Below the pieces are notes generated by a model. It was not told the DNA's origin. It ran no database searches and saw only the letters and a program-made list of their open reading frames with translations. Shown here piece after piece: positions 22,826-29,382 of a stretch of 59,242 nucleotides of DNA. The stretch is from positions 1 to 59,242 of IMG/VR virus record IMGVR_UViG_3300046170_000277. The stretch is one strand, 5' to 3'. Position 1 is the first letter of the stretch. Every line of letters starts with the position of its first letter. The DNA is from a virus. Position numbers and translations under genes: made by a program.

Positions 22826-22888
22826 TGATTGTCTCTGTGGTTGGTTTGGGTTTGTGCTGCAGCCTCATTGCCGCAACCTCTGATTATA

Positions 22889-22917
22889 ATATTACACACC
22901 ACGTGAAAGAAGTGCAA
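22889..22917 (-). promoter_or_regulatory. Operator-type leftward promoter (for 22469)
   Basis: -35 TTGCAC (22912..22917), 17-bp spacer TTCTTTCACGTGGTGTG, -10 TAATAT (22889..22894) with a second TATAAT just after it; start codon 64 nt beyond. Confidence 0.85.
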
Positions 22918-22939
22918 GGGTTTTTTCACTTTTTTTTAA

Positions 22940-23194
22940 TCAGCCAAAAGTTATTCGGAGATTGTCTGGCTGATTCATGTTGTCTGATCCACTCCAGAGC
23001 CAGTTTACCTGGACACCTTCAGCATCTTCCATTTCAGCCATGTCATCATCCATCCACTCTTCAAGTTCTTCCCTGACTTCTTTCTTGGTCACAGCAAAAA
23101 GGAATTCATCACAGATCTCTCCATTCTTTGTGAAAGGTCTGGGCGTGGAAATGAAGATTTTGTTGGCCTGCTTGATTGCATCTTTTAAGGTCAT
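22940..23194 (-). CDS. Hypothetical protein, paralogue of 2338..2562
   Basis: An 84-residue acidic protein (EELEEWMDDDMAEMEDAEG) from ATG 23194. The N-terminus TLKDAIKQANKIFISTPRPFTKNGEI and FAVTKKE align with the 2338 protein. Function unknown. Confidence 0.7.
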   Translation of the reverse strand: MTLKDAIKQANKIFISTPRPFTKNGEICDEFLFAVTKKEVREELEEWMDDDMAEMEDAEGVQVNWLWSGSDNMNQPDNLRITFG

Positions 23195-23231
23195 GATTCT
23201 GCTCCTGTGCTGGTTTTGGTTTGGGTTCAAG

Positions 23232-23260
23232 GATCCACTAAGTGAATCATCAGAGCCACC
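23232..23260 (-). repeat. Tandem intercistronic hairpin element
   Basis: A weak first arm pair around GGATCCACTAAGTGAATC, and GAGCCACC-AG-GGTGGCCC at 23243..23260. Followed on the minus strand by AACCCAAACC. Confidence 0.65.
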
Positions 23261-23281
23261 AGGGTGGCCCTTGTGATTGAC

Positions 23282-23593
23282 TCAGGCTGGAGTGGTGCCA
23301 CCCTTGCCATCATACTTGTGATGGGCTTTGATGGCCCACTTGTCAAAGATGGGCTGGCCATCTGGTGTTTCATCTGTGGCAATGTAGGCCACAGTTTTCA
23401 GCACCTTGCCATATCTGAAACCATCCAGTGTCCAGATCAGATGTGGAAGCTGGTCTTTGTGATCAGCACCCCATCCAGCTTCCTCCAGGTTGGTGCTGTA
23501 TTCAAACAGCACTGACGTTTCCTTGTTGTCGAAACGTCCCAGGATGGAACCGTTGCCAACGTTGAAGTAGGTGGTGCTTGATGCGTGTGCCAT
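23282..23593 (-). CDS. Hypothetical protein
   Basis: A 103-residue protein with CGGAGTTTCCAA upstream. Strand-rich N-terminus (TTYFNVGNGSILGRFDNKETSVLFEYSTN), then LPHLIWTLDGFRYGKVLKTVAYIATDETPDG. No family recognised. First gene behind the most symmetrical operator. Confidence 0.65.
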   Translation of the reverse strand: MAHASSTTYFNVGNGSILGRFDNKETSVLFEYSTNLEEAGWGADHKDQLPHLIWTLDGFRYGKVLKTVAYIATDETPDGQPIFDKWAIKAHHKYDGKGGTTPA

Positions 23594-23654
23594 TTGGAAA
23601 CTCCGAAGGTGGTTTGGGTTTTGGGTGCCGCTCTGTGCTGCACCCTATGAATAT

Positions 23655-23683
23655 AATATATTTCACGTGGTGTGAAAAAGCAA
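23655..23683 (-). promoter_or_regulatory. Operator-type leftward promoter (for 23282)
   Basis: -35 TTGCTT (23678..23683), spacer exactly TTTCACACCACGTGAAA (23661..23677), -10 TATATT (23655..23660). The perfect inverted repeat TTTCAC/GTGAAA fills the whole spacer. Leader hairpin GGGTGC/GCACCC. Confidence 0.9.
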
Positions 23684-23700
23684 GGAAAAAAAATAGTTTT

Positions 23701-24042
23701 TTATCTGCAGTGCCACTTGGTGGCCATTTCATAGTCATCAGTCTTGTTTTTTTCCATCCACATGACTTTGGATCCTTCCACAGTGTTGTACCATCTGGAG
23801 CCATTATCATACTTGTTCACCTTGCCATGCCTTTTGCCAGATGTGGCCAGCCATTTGGTATCCAGAAAAATTTCAATGGCTGTGAATGGATGGGTGTGGT
23901 TGCATTCAGCCAGTAACTTGAAGGCTGCTTTTTTTGCACCCAGGAAAGTTCCTTCATAGATCTTGATGGATAGTTCTGTGTCAGCTTTGAATTTTGCAGA
24001 AATAACTTTGTTTGAAACTATTTTGATGGTGAACTTTTTCAT
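23701..24042 (-). CDS. Hypothetical protein with YEGxxLGAK motif
   Basis: A 113-residue basic protein. FTIKIVSNKVISAKFKADTELSIKIYEGTFLGAKKAAFKLLAECNHTHPFTAIEIF; the YEG-x-x-LGAKK module is shared with the 22069 protein. C-terminus KVMWMEKNKTDDYEMATKWHC. Function unknown. Confidence 0.65.
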   Translation of the reverse strand: MKKFTIKIVSNKVISAKFKADTELSIKIYEGTFLGAKKAAFKLLAECNHTHPFTAIEIFLDTKWLATSGKRHGKVNKYDNGSRWYNTVEGSKVMWMEKNKTDDYEMATKWHCR

Positions 24043-24073
24043 GGTGCTGTTCCTGGTTTGGGTTTGGGTTGTT

Positions 24074-24115
24074 TGATTCTGAATGAATCATCAGCACCAC
24101 CCTGGTGGATGGTGC
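24074..24115 (-). repeat. Tandem intercistronic hairpin element
   Basis: TGATTC-N5-GAATCA (24074..24090) and GCACCACC-N6-GGATGGTGC (24094..24115, one mismatch), then AACCCAAACCCAAACC on the minus strand. Confidence 0.8.
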
Positions 24116-24126
24116 TTGTGATTTAC

Positions 24127-24330
24127 TCAGAGAGTGATGACGTGAACAAATTCACCATTCTTGGCTGATCTGTAGAACATGGCATGCTTGGTTCCTTTGG
24201 CGTTTACTCCATTGTAAACATCACCATCAAACCCTTGGCTGATCAGATGTGCTTTCAAGTTGGGTCTGTCACCAGATTGCTTTGTCAGAGTGAAAACTGT
24301 TTTGTTCTTGGTTGCTGTTAAGTTTGTCAT
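24127..24330 (-). CDS. Small basic hypothetical protein
   Basis: A 67-residue protein: KNKTVFTLTKQSGDRPNLKAHLISQGFDGDVYNGVNAKGTKHAMFYRSAKNGEFVHVITL. Pattern of a small alpha/beta fold. No family recognised. First gene behind an operator-type promoter. Confidence 0.65.
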   Translation of the reverse strand: MTNLTATKNKTVFTLTKQSGDRPNLKAHLISQGFDGDVYNGVNAKGTKHAMFYRSAKNGEFVHVITL

Positions 24331-24386
24331 TTTGTTTCTCCTGGTTGGTTTGGGTTTGTGCTGCTCTGTGCTGCACTGTTGAAATA

Positions 24387-24415
24387 ATTATTTCACACCA
24401 CGTGAAATAGTGCAA
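24387..24415 (-). promoter_or_regulatory. Operator-type leftward promoter (for 24127)
   Basis: -35 TTGCAC (24410..24415), 17-bp spacer TATTTCACGTGGTGTGA, -10 AATAAT (24387..24392). The operator inverted repeat spans 24391..24407. The promoter lies inside the last codons of the upstream gene. Confidence 0.85.
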
Positions 24416-24903
24416 GAACTTTTTTCAACTTTTTTCTGGATTCCACCATTGTGTTTGTCCTGACTGGCTTTCTCCAGGTTGCGTTTCAAGCTGTAGTCAA
24501 CTGGCTGATAAAATGGGCCACGTGAAAAAGCCTTCACTGCCCTTGCTGCTGCCATCAATGGGTTTTCATCCAGTGGTTGGAACTTGTGGCTGCACTGGCG
24601 CATCATGAATGCCCTGGTGTCCCTTTTGGAGATCACCAGAATGGTTTCTTCCTTTGGCTTTCCATTCGTGAAAGATGGGTGCTGAAAAAGCCTGCTGACT
24701 TTCCAGATGTTTTTCACCCTTTGCCAGCTTGTACGTGTTTCCAGAAGCTTGGCCTGCATCATTTCCTGGCCATCTGGATCATACAAAAACATTCTGTTGA
24801 AGATAGATGATGGTGGTGAATAGCTGTGGATGGTGCAGGCATTGGGCAGCACACAGATGGTTCTGTGCAGTCTGGAATTCTTGACCATCGTGTAGAATTG
24901 CAT
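24388..24903 (-). CDS. Hypothetical protein
   Basis: A 171-residue basic protein from ATG 24903 behind TGGAGACATC. Segments NSRLHRTICVLPNACTIHSYSPPSSIFNRMFLYDPDGQEMMQAKLLETRTSWQRVKNIWKVSRLF and TILVISKRDTRAFMMRQCSHKF. No known motif. The last ten codons contain the -35 and operator of the next unit's promoter, so coding and control sequence overlap. Confidence 0.65.
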   Translation of the reverse strand: MQFYTMVKNSRLHRTICVLPNACTIHSYSPPSSIFNRMFLYDPDGQEMMQAKLLETRTSWQRVKNIWKVSRLFQHPSFTNGKPKEETILVISKRDTRAFMMRQCSHKFQPLDENPLMAAARAVKAFSRGPFYQPVDYSLKRNLEKASQDKHNGGIQKKVEKSSCTISRGVK

Positions 24904-24929
24904 GATGTCTCCATGTTTGGGTTGGGTTT

Positions 24930-24969
24930 GCTCTAAGCAGAGCATCAGCACCACCCTGGTGGATGGTGC
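24930..24969 (-). repeat. Tandem intercistronic hairpin element
   Basis: GCTCT-AAGC-AGAGC (24930..24943) and GCACCACC-N6-GGATGGTGC (24948..24969, one mismatch), then AACCCAACCC and GGAG on the minus strand. Confidence 0.8.
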
Positions 24970-24980
24970 TTGTGCTTGGC

Positions 24981-25217
24981 TCAGATGTCTGCTGCTTTCG
25001 CTAGGTTGCTGCAGACTGTTTTGAAGTAGTCCTTCAGTTCCTGGTTGGTCTGAAGCTTCCACTGGAGTTCAGAATTTGAAAGCCTTGCTGACTTAGCAAA
25101 AGCATCAAAAACTGTTGGCCCACATGTGCATTCTTTGGCAGTCATTCCCAATTCCAGAGAAAGTGCACCAAGGAATCTGCAGATTGCTTCACGTTCTGGG
25201 CTGAGTTGAATTTCCAT
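24981..25217 (-). CDS. Small hypothetical protein
   Basis: A 78-residue protein from ATG 25217 (TGGAGACAAG). Helical: LSPEREAICRFLGALSLELGMTAKECTCGPTVFDAFAKSARLSNSELQWKLQTNQELKDYFKTV. CTC knuckle only; no family recognised. Confidence 0.65.
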   Translation of the reverse strand: MEIQLSPEREAICRFLGALSLELGMTAKECTCGPTVFDAFAKSARLSNSELQWKLQTNQELKDYFKTVCSNLAKAADI

Positions 25218-25276
25218 CTTGTCTCCATTGGTTTGTGGTTTGGGTTGGGTTGGCTTTGCTGCCAACCACTGTGTAT

Positions 25277-25305
25277 ATCATTACACACTGTGTGAAACAG
25301 TGCAA
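25277..25305 (-). promoter_or_regulatory. Operator-type leftward promoter (for 24981)
   Basis: -35 TTGCAC (25300..25305), 17-bp spacer TGTTTCACACAGTGTGT, -10 AATGAT (25277..25282). Leader hairpin GTTGGC/GCCAAC; start codon 60 nt beyond the -10. Confidence 0.85.
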
Positions 25306-25312
25306 GGGTTTT

Positions 25313-25492
25313 TTATCTTTTTTTTGCCAGCCTGGGCACTGCTGAAGTTCTTTTCCTTCCCAGGTATCTGCATTTCATTTCCAGACTTCCAGAAGGGCAG
25401 GAAATCCTTCTTTTGAATCTTCTGTCCAGTTCCACAATTCTTTCGTAGTCCATTCGGTAGTAGTTTGGATCAATCATCAATGCTTCATTCAT
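25313..25492 (-). CDS. Small basic hypothetical protein
   Basis: A 59-residue protein from ATG 25492, behind GAGACAGACC and the usual leader. NEALMIDPNYYRMDYERIVELDRRFKRRISCPSG, then a Lys/Arg-rich tail ending in an A-tract. Another frame is open across the second half, so a shift in AGAAGGATT is possible and the C-terminus is uncertain. No family recognised. Confidence 0.5.
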   Translation of the reverse strand: MNEALMIDPNYYRMDYERIVELDRRFKRRISCPSGSLEMKCRYLGRKRTSAVPRLAKKR

Positions 25493-25520
25493 GGTCTGTC
25501 TCTTTGGTGGTTTGGGTTTG

Positions 25521-25562
25521 GCTCTGAAAGTAGAGCATCAGCACCACCCTGGTAGATGGTGC
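25521..25562 (-). repeat. Tandem intercistronic hairpin element
   Basis: GCTCT-N6-AGAGC (25521..25536) and GCACCACC-N6-GATGGTGC (25541..25562), then AAACCCAAACC on the minus strand. Confidence 0.8.
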
Positions 25563-25575
25563 TTGTGCTTTACTC

Positions 25576-25827
25576 TTAGATGTTTGGATCCTTGACTGCA
25601 TCGCATATCCAAGCACATCCTGTCCATGCTGGCCACTCTTCACCATCATCATCAGTGAAGGTTCCATCTACTGTGGCTTCTGCATATACTTCATCAGCAG
25701 TGAAGTAAACCATGAAGGCTTCCACACCATCTGCTGCTTCATTCCAGATGAACTTCTTTGCTTCAAAAGCTGTGTTGAAGGTGGCTTTTGAAAACATGGT
25801 TTGAACTTCGATTGCTTGATTCATCAT
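25576..25827 (-). CDS. Small acidic hypothetical protein
   Basis: An 83-residue acidic protein: FNTAFEAKKFIWNEAADGVEAFMVYFTADEVYAEATVDGTFTDDDGEEWPAWTGCAWICDAV. Start ATG 25827 or the adjacent ATG 25824. First (most upstream) gene of the leftward cassette. No family recognised. Confidence 0.65.
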   Translation of the reverse strand: MMNQAIEVQTMFSKATFNTAFEAKKFIWNEAADGVEAFMVYFTADEVYAEATVDGTFTDDDGEEWPAWTGCAWICDAVKDPNI

Positions 25828-25884
25828 GGTCTGTCTCGTTTGGTGGTTTGGGTTTGTTCTGCGTTGTGCCGAACTGTTGAAATA

Positions 25885-25913
25885 ATTATTACACACCATG
25901 TGAAAGAATACAA
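25885..25913 (-). promoter_or_regulatory. Operator-type leftward promoter (for 25576)
   Basis: -35 TTGTAT (25908..25913), 17-bp spacer TCTTTCACATGGTGTGT, -10 AATAAT (25885..25890); start codon 58 nt beyond. Confidence 0.8.
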
Positions 25914-25953
25914 GGGGAAATATTCACTTTTTGAAAAAAACTTTGTTTTCACT

Positions 25954-26014
25954 GTCCACACTGTGTGAACAGATAGGCTTGACAACTGCATTCAGACTGC
26001 TAATAGCTATTAGC
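25954..26014 (+). promoter_or_regulatory. Rightward capsid promoter with operator and palindrome
   Basis: Operator-like GTCCACACTGTGTGAAC (25954..25970), -35 TTGACA (25979..25984), 16-bp spacer, -10 TAATAG (26001..26006). The -10 lies within a perfect 16-bp palindrome GCTAATAGCTATTAGC (25999..26014). It is back to back with the leftward promoter at 25885 and would drive the capsid-tail operon. Confidence 0.65.
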
Positions 26015-26075
26015 TAAAATTCTTCATTGCTGCTGGTGCTCTGGTCTACGGTGTAGCCCAAGAACGTCAAGCACA

Positions 26076-26092
26076 CTCAGACGGGGTCTGAG
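26076..26092 (+). other. Leader hairpin upstream of capsid gene
   Basis: CTCAGAC-GGG-GTCTGAG, a perfect 7-bp stem 38 nt before the capsid ATG. No U-tract follows, so it is an mRNA leader structure rather than a terminator. Confidence 0.6.
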
Positions 26093-26129
26093 GTTCCTAC
26101 GAATCAACCCTGTTTTTGAGAGTGCTAAA

Positions 26130-27089
26130 ATGGCTGCAACACGTCTTTCTGATGTAATAGTTCCAGAAGTATTTGCCCCATATACAGTCCAGCGTTCTGC
26201 TGAACTTTCAATTCTTGCCCAAAGCGGACTACTCACCACAAATTCAACCCTGCAGGGGATGATCAATGGTGGTGGATCTACGTTCAATCTACCGTTTTTC
26301 AATGATCTATCTGGTTCAGATGAACTGATTGAAGATGGCACAGCCATCACAGTCAACAACATCACCACAGACCAGCAAATTGGGGTATCCCTGGCACGTG
26401 CAAAAGCCTGGGGTTCTAGCTTCCTGGCTCAGTATGTTTCTGGGGAAGATCCAATGGCAGTCATTGGTGATCTGGTGGCCCAGTATTGGGTACGCAGAGA
26501 GCAGGACACAGTCCTGGCCATCCTTGGTGGTTTGTTTGGTGCTGGTGGCCCACTTACCCAGGCCAGTCACAGCCATGTGAACACACAGGGCACCACAGCC
26601 ATTGACAATGACATGATGATTGACACGGTCAAATTGCTTGGTGATGCGTATGGCCAAGTTTCCACCATTGTGTGCCACAGCCACATCTATCACGCATTGA
26701 GAAAGCTGGATCTGGTGCAGTATGTTTCAGAGCCATCTGGCTTGAATCTGAACCAACCAACTTACATGGGCATGAGGATCCTGGTGGATGATGGAGTGCC
26801 AGAAAGTGGTGGATCCTATACCAGCTATGTTTTTGCACCTGGGGCCATCATGTATGCCAACGCCAACCTGGATGCACAGGATTCTGTTGAAGTGGATCGT
26901 GATTCACTCAGGTCAGAAGATGTGTTGATCAACAGAAAAAGATGTATCTATCACCCAGTTGGCTTCAAGTGGTCAGGAACTGCTGTTGGAGCCACACCAA
27001 CCAATGCTGAACTAGGTGCTGCAGGATCGTTCACTGCTGTTTATGAAAGCAAGAACATTCCGATGGTGGCACTGACCAGTGGGGTCTGA
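26130..27089 (+). CDS. Major capsid protein
   Basis: A 319-residue protein of the HK97-fold capsid group. Its layout fits major capsid proteins of siphoviruses: N-terminal LSDVIVPEVFAPYTVQRSAELSILAQSGLLTTNSTL, VNNITTDQQIGVSLARAKAWGSSFLAQYVSGEDPMAVIGDLVAQYWVRREQDTVLAILGGLFG, and the C-terminal FAPGAIMYANANLDAQDSVEVDRD ... INRKRCIYHPVGFKW. No N-terminal prohead-protease delta domain, consistent with a separate scaffold. The start ATG follows a 120-nt leader; Shine-Dalgarno is weak. Confidence 0.88.
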   Translation: MAATRLSDVIVPEVFAPYTVQRSAELSILAQSGLLTTNSTLQGMINGGGSTFNLPFFNDLSGSDELIEDGTAITVNNITTDQQIGVSLARAKAWGSSFLAQYVSGEDPMAVIGDLVAQYWVRREQDTVLAILGGLFGAGGPLTQASHSHVNTQGTTAIDNDMMIDTVKLLGDAYGQVSTIVCHSHIYHALRKLDLVQYVSEPSGLNLNQPTYMGMRILVDDGVPESGGSYTSYVFAPGAIMYANANLDAQDSVEVDRDSLRSEDVLINRKRCIYHPVGFKWSGTAVGATPTNAELGAAGSFTAVYESKNIPMVALTSGV

Positions 27090-27091
27090 CA

Positions 27092-27304
27092 ATGGGCATG
27101 ATTAGCTTTCGGGATGTTGACACGAAAAAGCCCATTCGGCCCCAGAGTGAGCCTATTCAAAAACAGACCACTGCTGCTGTGTCCAGTCAGACTCCTGCAG
27201 TAGAAGCAAAGCCTATTGAAGACAAAGCTGAAGAGAAGCCAGCACCACGTCAACGTGGGGGTAAAACTTCATTTGCAGCACCAGAAAAGGATAGCAGCAA
27301 GTGA
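27092..27304 (+). CDS. Small disordered head-region protein
   Basis: A 70-residue charged, Pro/Lys/Glu-rich protein (KKPIRPQSEPIQKQTT ... EDKAEEKPAPRQRGGKTSF). Likely disordered; similar short proteins lie after capsid genes in many phages. No family recognised. Confidence 0.65.
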   Translation: MGMISFRDVDTKKPIRPQSEPIQKQTTAAVSSQTPAVEAKPIEDKAEEKPAPRQRGGKTSFAAPEKDSSK

Positions 27305-27564
27305 AAAGGGTGAGCAGTGCAGATTGGTTGGTCTATCTCACCTCAGAGCCAGTGAATGGATTCACACCAAGAGCACCCAAGGCACTGCCCACTTCAATGT
27401 TGATTCTGGAAAGCATCCTTTGCATTCCCGTTCTGGTTTCTTTGATCATCTTGATTCCACCATGCTTTCTGGCAGCAATGCTGATGCGTGGTGGCATCAG
27501 TTTTCTGAAACGTGTTGCCACAGATTTACGTGCATCAGATCAGAACCCTAGTTGGTGGCATTGA
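27301..27564 (+). CDS. Putative small membrane protein
   Basis: An 87-residue frame from GTG 27301 (GTGA overlap with the previous stop). A hydrophobic stretch, SMLILESILCIPVLVSLIILIPPCFLAAMLM, could span the membrane. Codon choice (CTG, GCA, CCA, CGT) matches the phage. It overlaps the next gene by 53 nt, and other frames are also open here, so the call is tentative. Confidence 0.45.
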   Translation: MKRVSSADWLVYLTSEPVNGFTPRAPKALPTSMLILESILCIPVLVSLIILIPPCFLAAMLMRGGISFLKRVATDLRASDQNPSWWH

Positions 27565-28021
27565 TTCCAATAGCTACCTGGATTTTATAGAAGCAGAAGA
27601 CTACTTCAGTGCTGATGTCTATTTCCTGCCAGTGTGGAAGGGAATGGATGAAGAAGCACAGATTAGTTGGTTGCGTTTATCTGCACGAATGCTGGACAGG
27701 TTTGGAACCTACCTGGGTAATCGTCAGTACCAGGGACAAGCCCTGGAATTCCCAAGGTATCCAGTTCTTGATGAGATTCCACAAGCGATCAAACACGCAC
27801 AAGCTGAACTGCTGATTTTCCTGGTCAATAACAAGACCAGTGCTTCAGCCCTGGACACCAGGGAAGTTTCAGAAATGAGTGTGTTGAATGGCTTGTTGAA
27901 GCTTGAATACAGTGGAGCCAAAGACCATGAAGCTGAACGTGTGGGTGGTGGATCCATCAACACAGTCAGGCTGATCCTAAAAGATTGGCTTTCACCAACA
28001 GTCAGGTGGGCACGTGGCTGA
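27512..28021 (+). CDS. Head-tail connector/adaptor protein
   Basis: A 169-residue protein. The start LVGGIDSNSYLDFIEAEDYF and SWLRLSARMLDRFGTYLGNRQYQGQALEFPR fit head-tail adaptor proteins of the gp6/gp15-like or DnaT-like putative adaptor type (SYxSxxEAxxYF ... LxxAxxxLDxxxWxGxxxxxxQxLxFPR). GTG 27512 is the longest start; GTG 27530 is also possible. Position after capsid agrees. Confidence 0.8.
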   Translation: MLPQIYVHQIRTLVGGIDSNSYLDFIEAEDYFSADVYFLPVWKGMDEEAQISWLRLSARMLDRFGTYLGNRQYQGQALEFPRYPVLDEIPQAIKHAQAELLIFLVNNKTSASALDTREVSEMSVLNGLLKLEYSGAKDHEAERVGGGSINTVRLILKDWLSPTVRWARG

Positions 28022-28430
28022 TGTTGCAGGACTGCTGCAGAAACAGATTGGCCAGCTATTCAGTGCACAGGGTGTGGGTGGTGTTTCCCTGCAAACCACA
28101 GCCATGATTGAAATCTGTGAAGCTGGTGGATTTGATCCAGGCACAGCCAAGCCAACCACAGGCAAGTTTTTGAATTGGTCATCTGGAGAATACACAGATG
28201 ATCAGCCACCCAAGATCAGTGTGATTCCCAGGACACGCAGGAACCAGCAAGTTCCAGAAGTGACTGTGCAGGATTCCCTGGTGCTGCTGACTGAACCGAA
28301 TGACAAGATCAGCCCACAGCTTTTGATTGGAAAGAAGCTTCACTGCATGGGCAGGCAGTACAACGTCAGTGAATGTTCACCCACCTACTTTGGCGGAATG
28401 GAAGTCATCTGGGAGATTGTGTGTCAATAG
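28014..28430 (+). CDS. Head completion protein (minor)
   Basis: A 138-residue protein from GTG 28014. Compact alpha/beta pattern: AGLLQKQIGQLFSAQGVGGVSLQTTAMIEICEAGGFDPGTAKPTTGKF, then KISVIPRTRRNQQVPEVTVQDSLVLL and KLHCMGRQYNVSECSPTYFGGMEVIWEIVC. The order (adaptor, this gene, tail-completion gene) suggests a stopper-like head-closure role. Confidence 0.65.
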   Translation: MADVAGLLQKQIGQLFSAQGVGGVSLQTTAMIEICEAGGFDPGTAKPTTGKFLNWSSGEYTDDQPPKISVIPRTRRNQQVPEVTVQDSLVLLTEPNDKISPQLLIGKKLHCMGRQYNVSECSPTYFGGMEVIWEIVCQ

Positions 28431-28873
28431 AGAATGAAAAAGCCTGGATGGAAGCACTTCAGAAAAACGTGGAAGCCATGTTCCAAAGGAAGCTGAACAT
28501 GATCAGAACTGCAGCCTTTGCAGCCTATAGGGACATCTTGGTGGAAAGCCCTGTGGACACAGGCAGATTCAGAAGCAATTGGATGATCAGTGTAGGCCAG
28601 CCAAATCTGTCCACAGTGGAAGGATCCAGCAGGCAGAAGGGCCAGTCTCTGGATGGTTCAGAGACAACCAAAGCCAATGCAGCCCTGGCAGAGTGGGGCA
28701 GTGATCTGACAAAAGGCACCATTTACATCAGCAATTCCTTGCCCTATGCAGACAAGCTGGAAAACCAGAACCACAGCAAACAGAATTCTGGGTTTGTAGC
28801 AAGGGCCAAACGGAATCTGGCCACACGTCTGAAGGCCATTGATCAAATCACCCTGGATGAAGTAGCCAGATGA
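28421..28873 (+). CDS. Tail-component/HK97 gp10-like protein
   Basis: A 150-residue protein from GTG 28421 with GGGAG 5 nt upstream. VESPVDTGRFRSNWMISVG and the NSLPYADKLENQNHSKQNSGFVARA segment match the HK97 gp10/minor tail family (ESPVDTGxxRxSW ... YAxxLExGxSxQxPxGxV). It connects head and tail assembly. Confidence 0.82.
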   Translation: MSIENEKAWMEALQKNVEAMFQRKLNMIRTAAFAAYRDILVESPVDTGRFRSNWMISVGQPNLSTVEGSSRQKGQSLDGSETTKANAALAEWGSDLTKGTIYISNSLPYADKLENQNHSKQNSGFVARAKRNLATRLKAIDQITLDEVAR

Positions 28874-29373
28874 GTTGGTGGGATGAAGCAGAAGCAGAAG
28901 CAGCAGAGCAAGTTCCAAATGGTCTGCAGAAGCTTGACACCAGAAGCAGTGTGGAAAATCAAGTGATGGCCAAGATAAATGATGAGTGGAGCAATCGGAC
29001 TGCCATAAACTGGTCAAGCATGAACGTGCCCTTTGATCCATCAGACAAGCGGACACAGTACCAGGACAACGAAACCATCTTGTTTCCACAGTTGAACCAT
29101 ATCAGTTCCAGGTCAGTGGAATATCCAATCACAGAATCAGCCATTGTGTCTGATTATCAGCTACGGCTGAACCTTCTCACGGTTCCCAACTCAGGCATGG
29201 GACATGTCCAAGAGCATGTGGAGCATTTGAGGAATTTGTTTGAATTGAAATCCTTCAGTTTCGGTGAAGCTGATCTGGATTTTGAAATTTTAGAAGCAAG
29301 AACGGGTTTTCTAAGTTCCACAGGTGATCATTGGGAAACACCAGTTTCAGTCTTGTTCACAGCTATCCAGTAA
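28870..29373 (+). CDS. Tail terminator-like protein
   Basis: A 167-residue protein, ATGA overlap. Middle: NDEWSNRTAINWSSMNVPFDPSDKRTQYQDNETILFPQLNHISSRSVEYP; end: FELKSFSFGEADLDFEILEARTGFLSSTGDHWETPVSVLFTAI. Size and the ending (VSVxFTAxQ) fit the phage tail-terminator (DUF4128/gpU-like) group. Confidence 0.7.
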   Translation: MSWWDEAEAEAAEQVPNGLQKLDTRSSVENQVMAKINDEWSNRTAINWSSMNVPFDPSDKRTQYQDNETILFPQLNHISSRSVEYPITESAIVSDYQLRLNLLTVPNSGMGHVQEHVEHLRNLFELKSFSFGEADLDFEILEARTGFLSSTGDHWETPVSVLFTAIQ

Positions 29374-29382
29374 AGGGTTCCC

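Noticed and set aside
20474-25562. CRISPR array, suggested by evenly repeated hairpin segments
   Set aside because: Repeats vary in sequence, are hundreds of bases apart, and the intervening DNA is coding. They are gene leaders and intercistronic hairpins.
27333-27521. Minus-strand 62-residue basic frame
   Set aside because: Lone leftward frame within a tight rightward operon; the plus-strand frame at 27301 has better overlap with its neighbour and phage-like codon choice.
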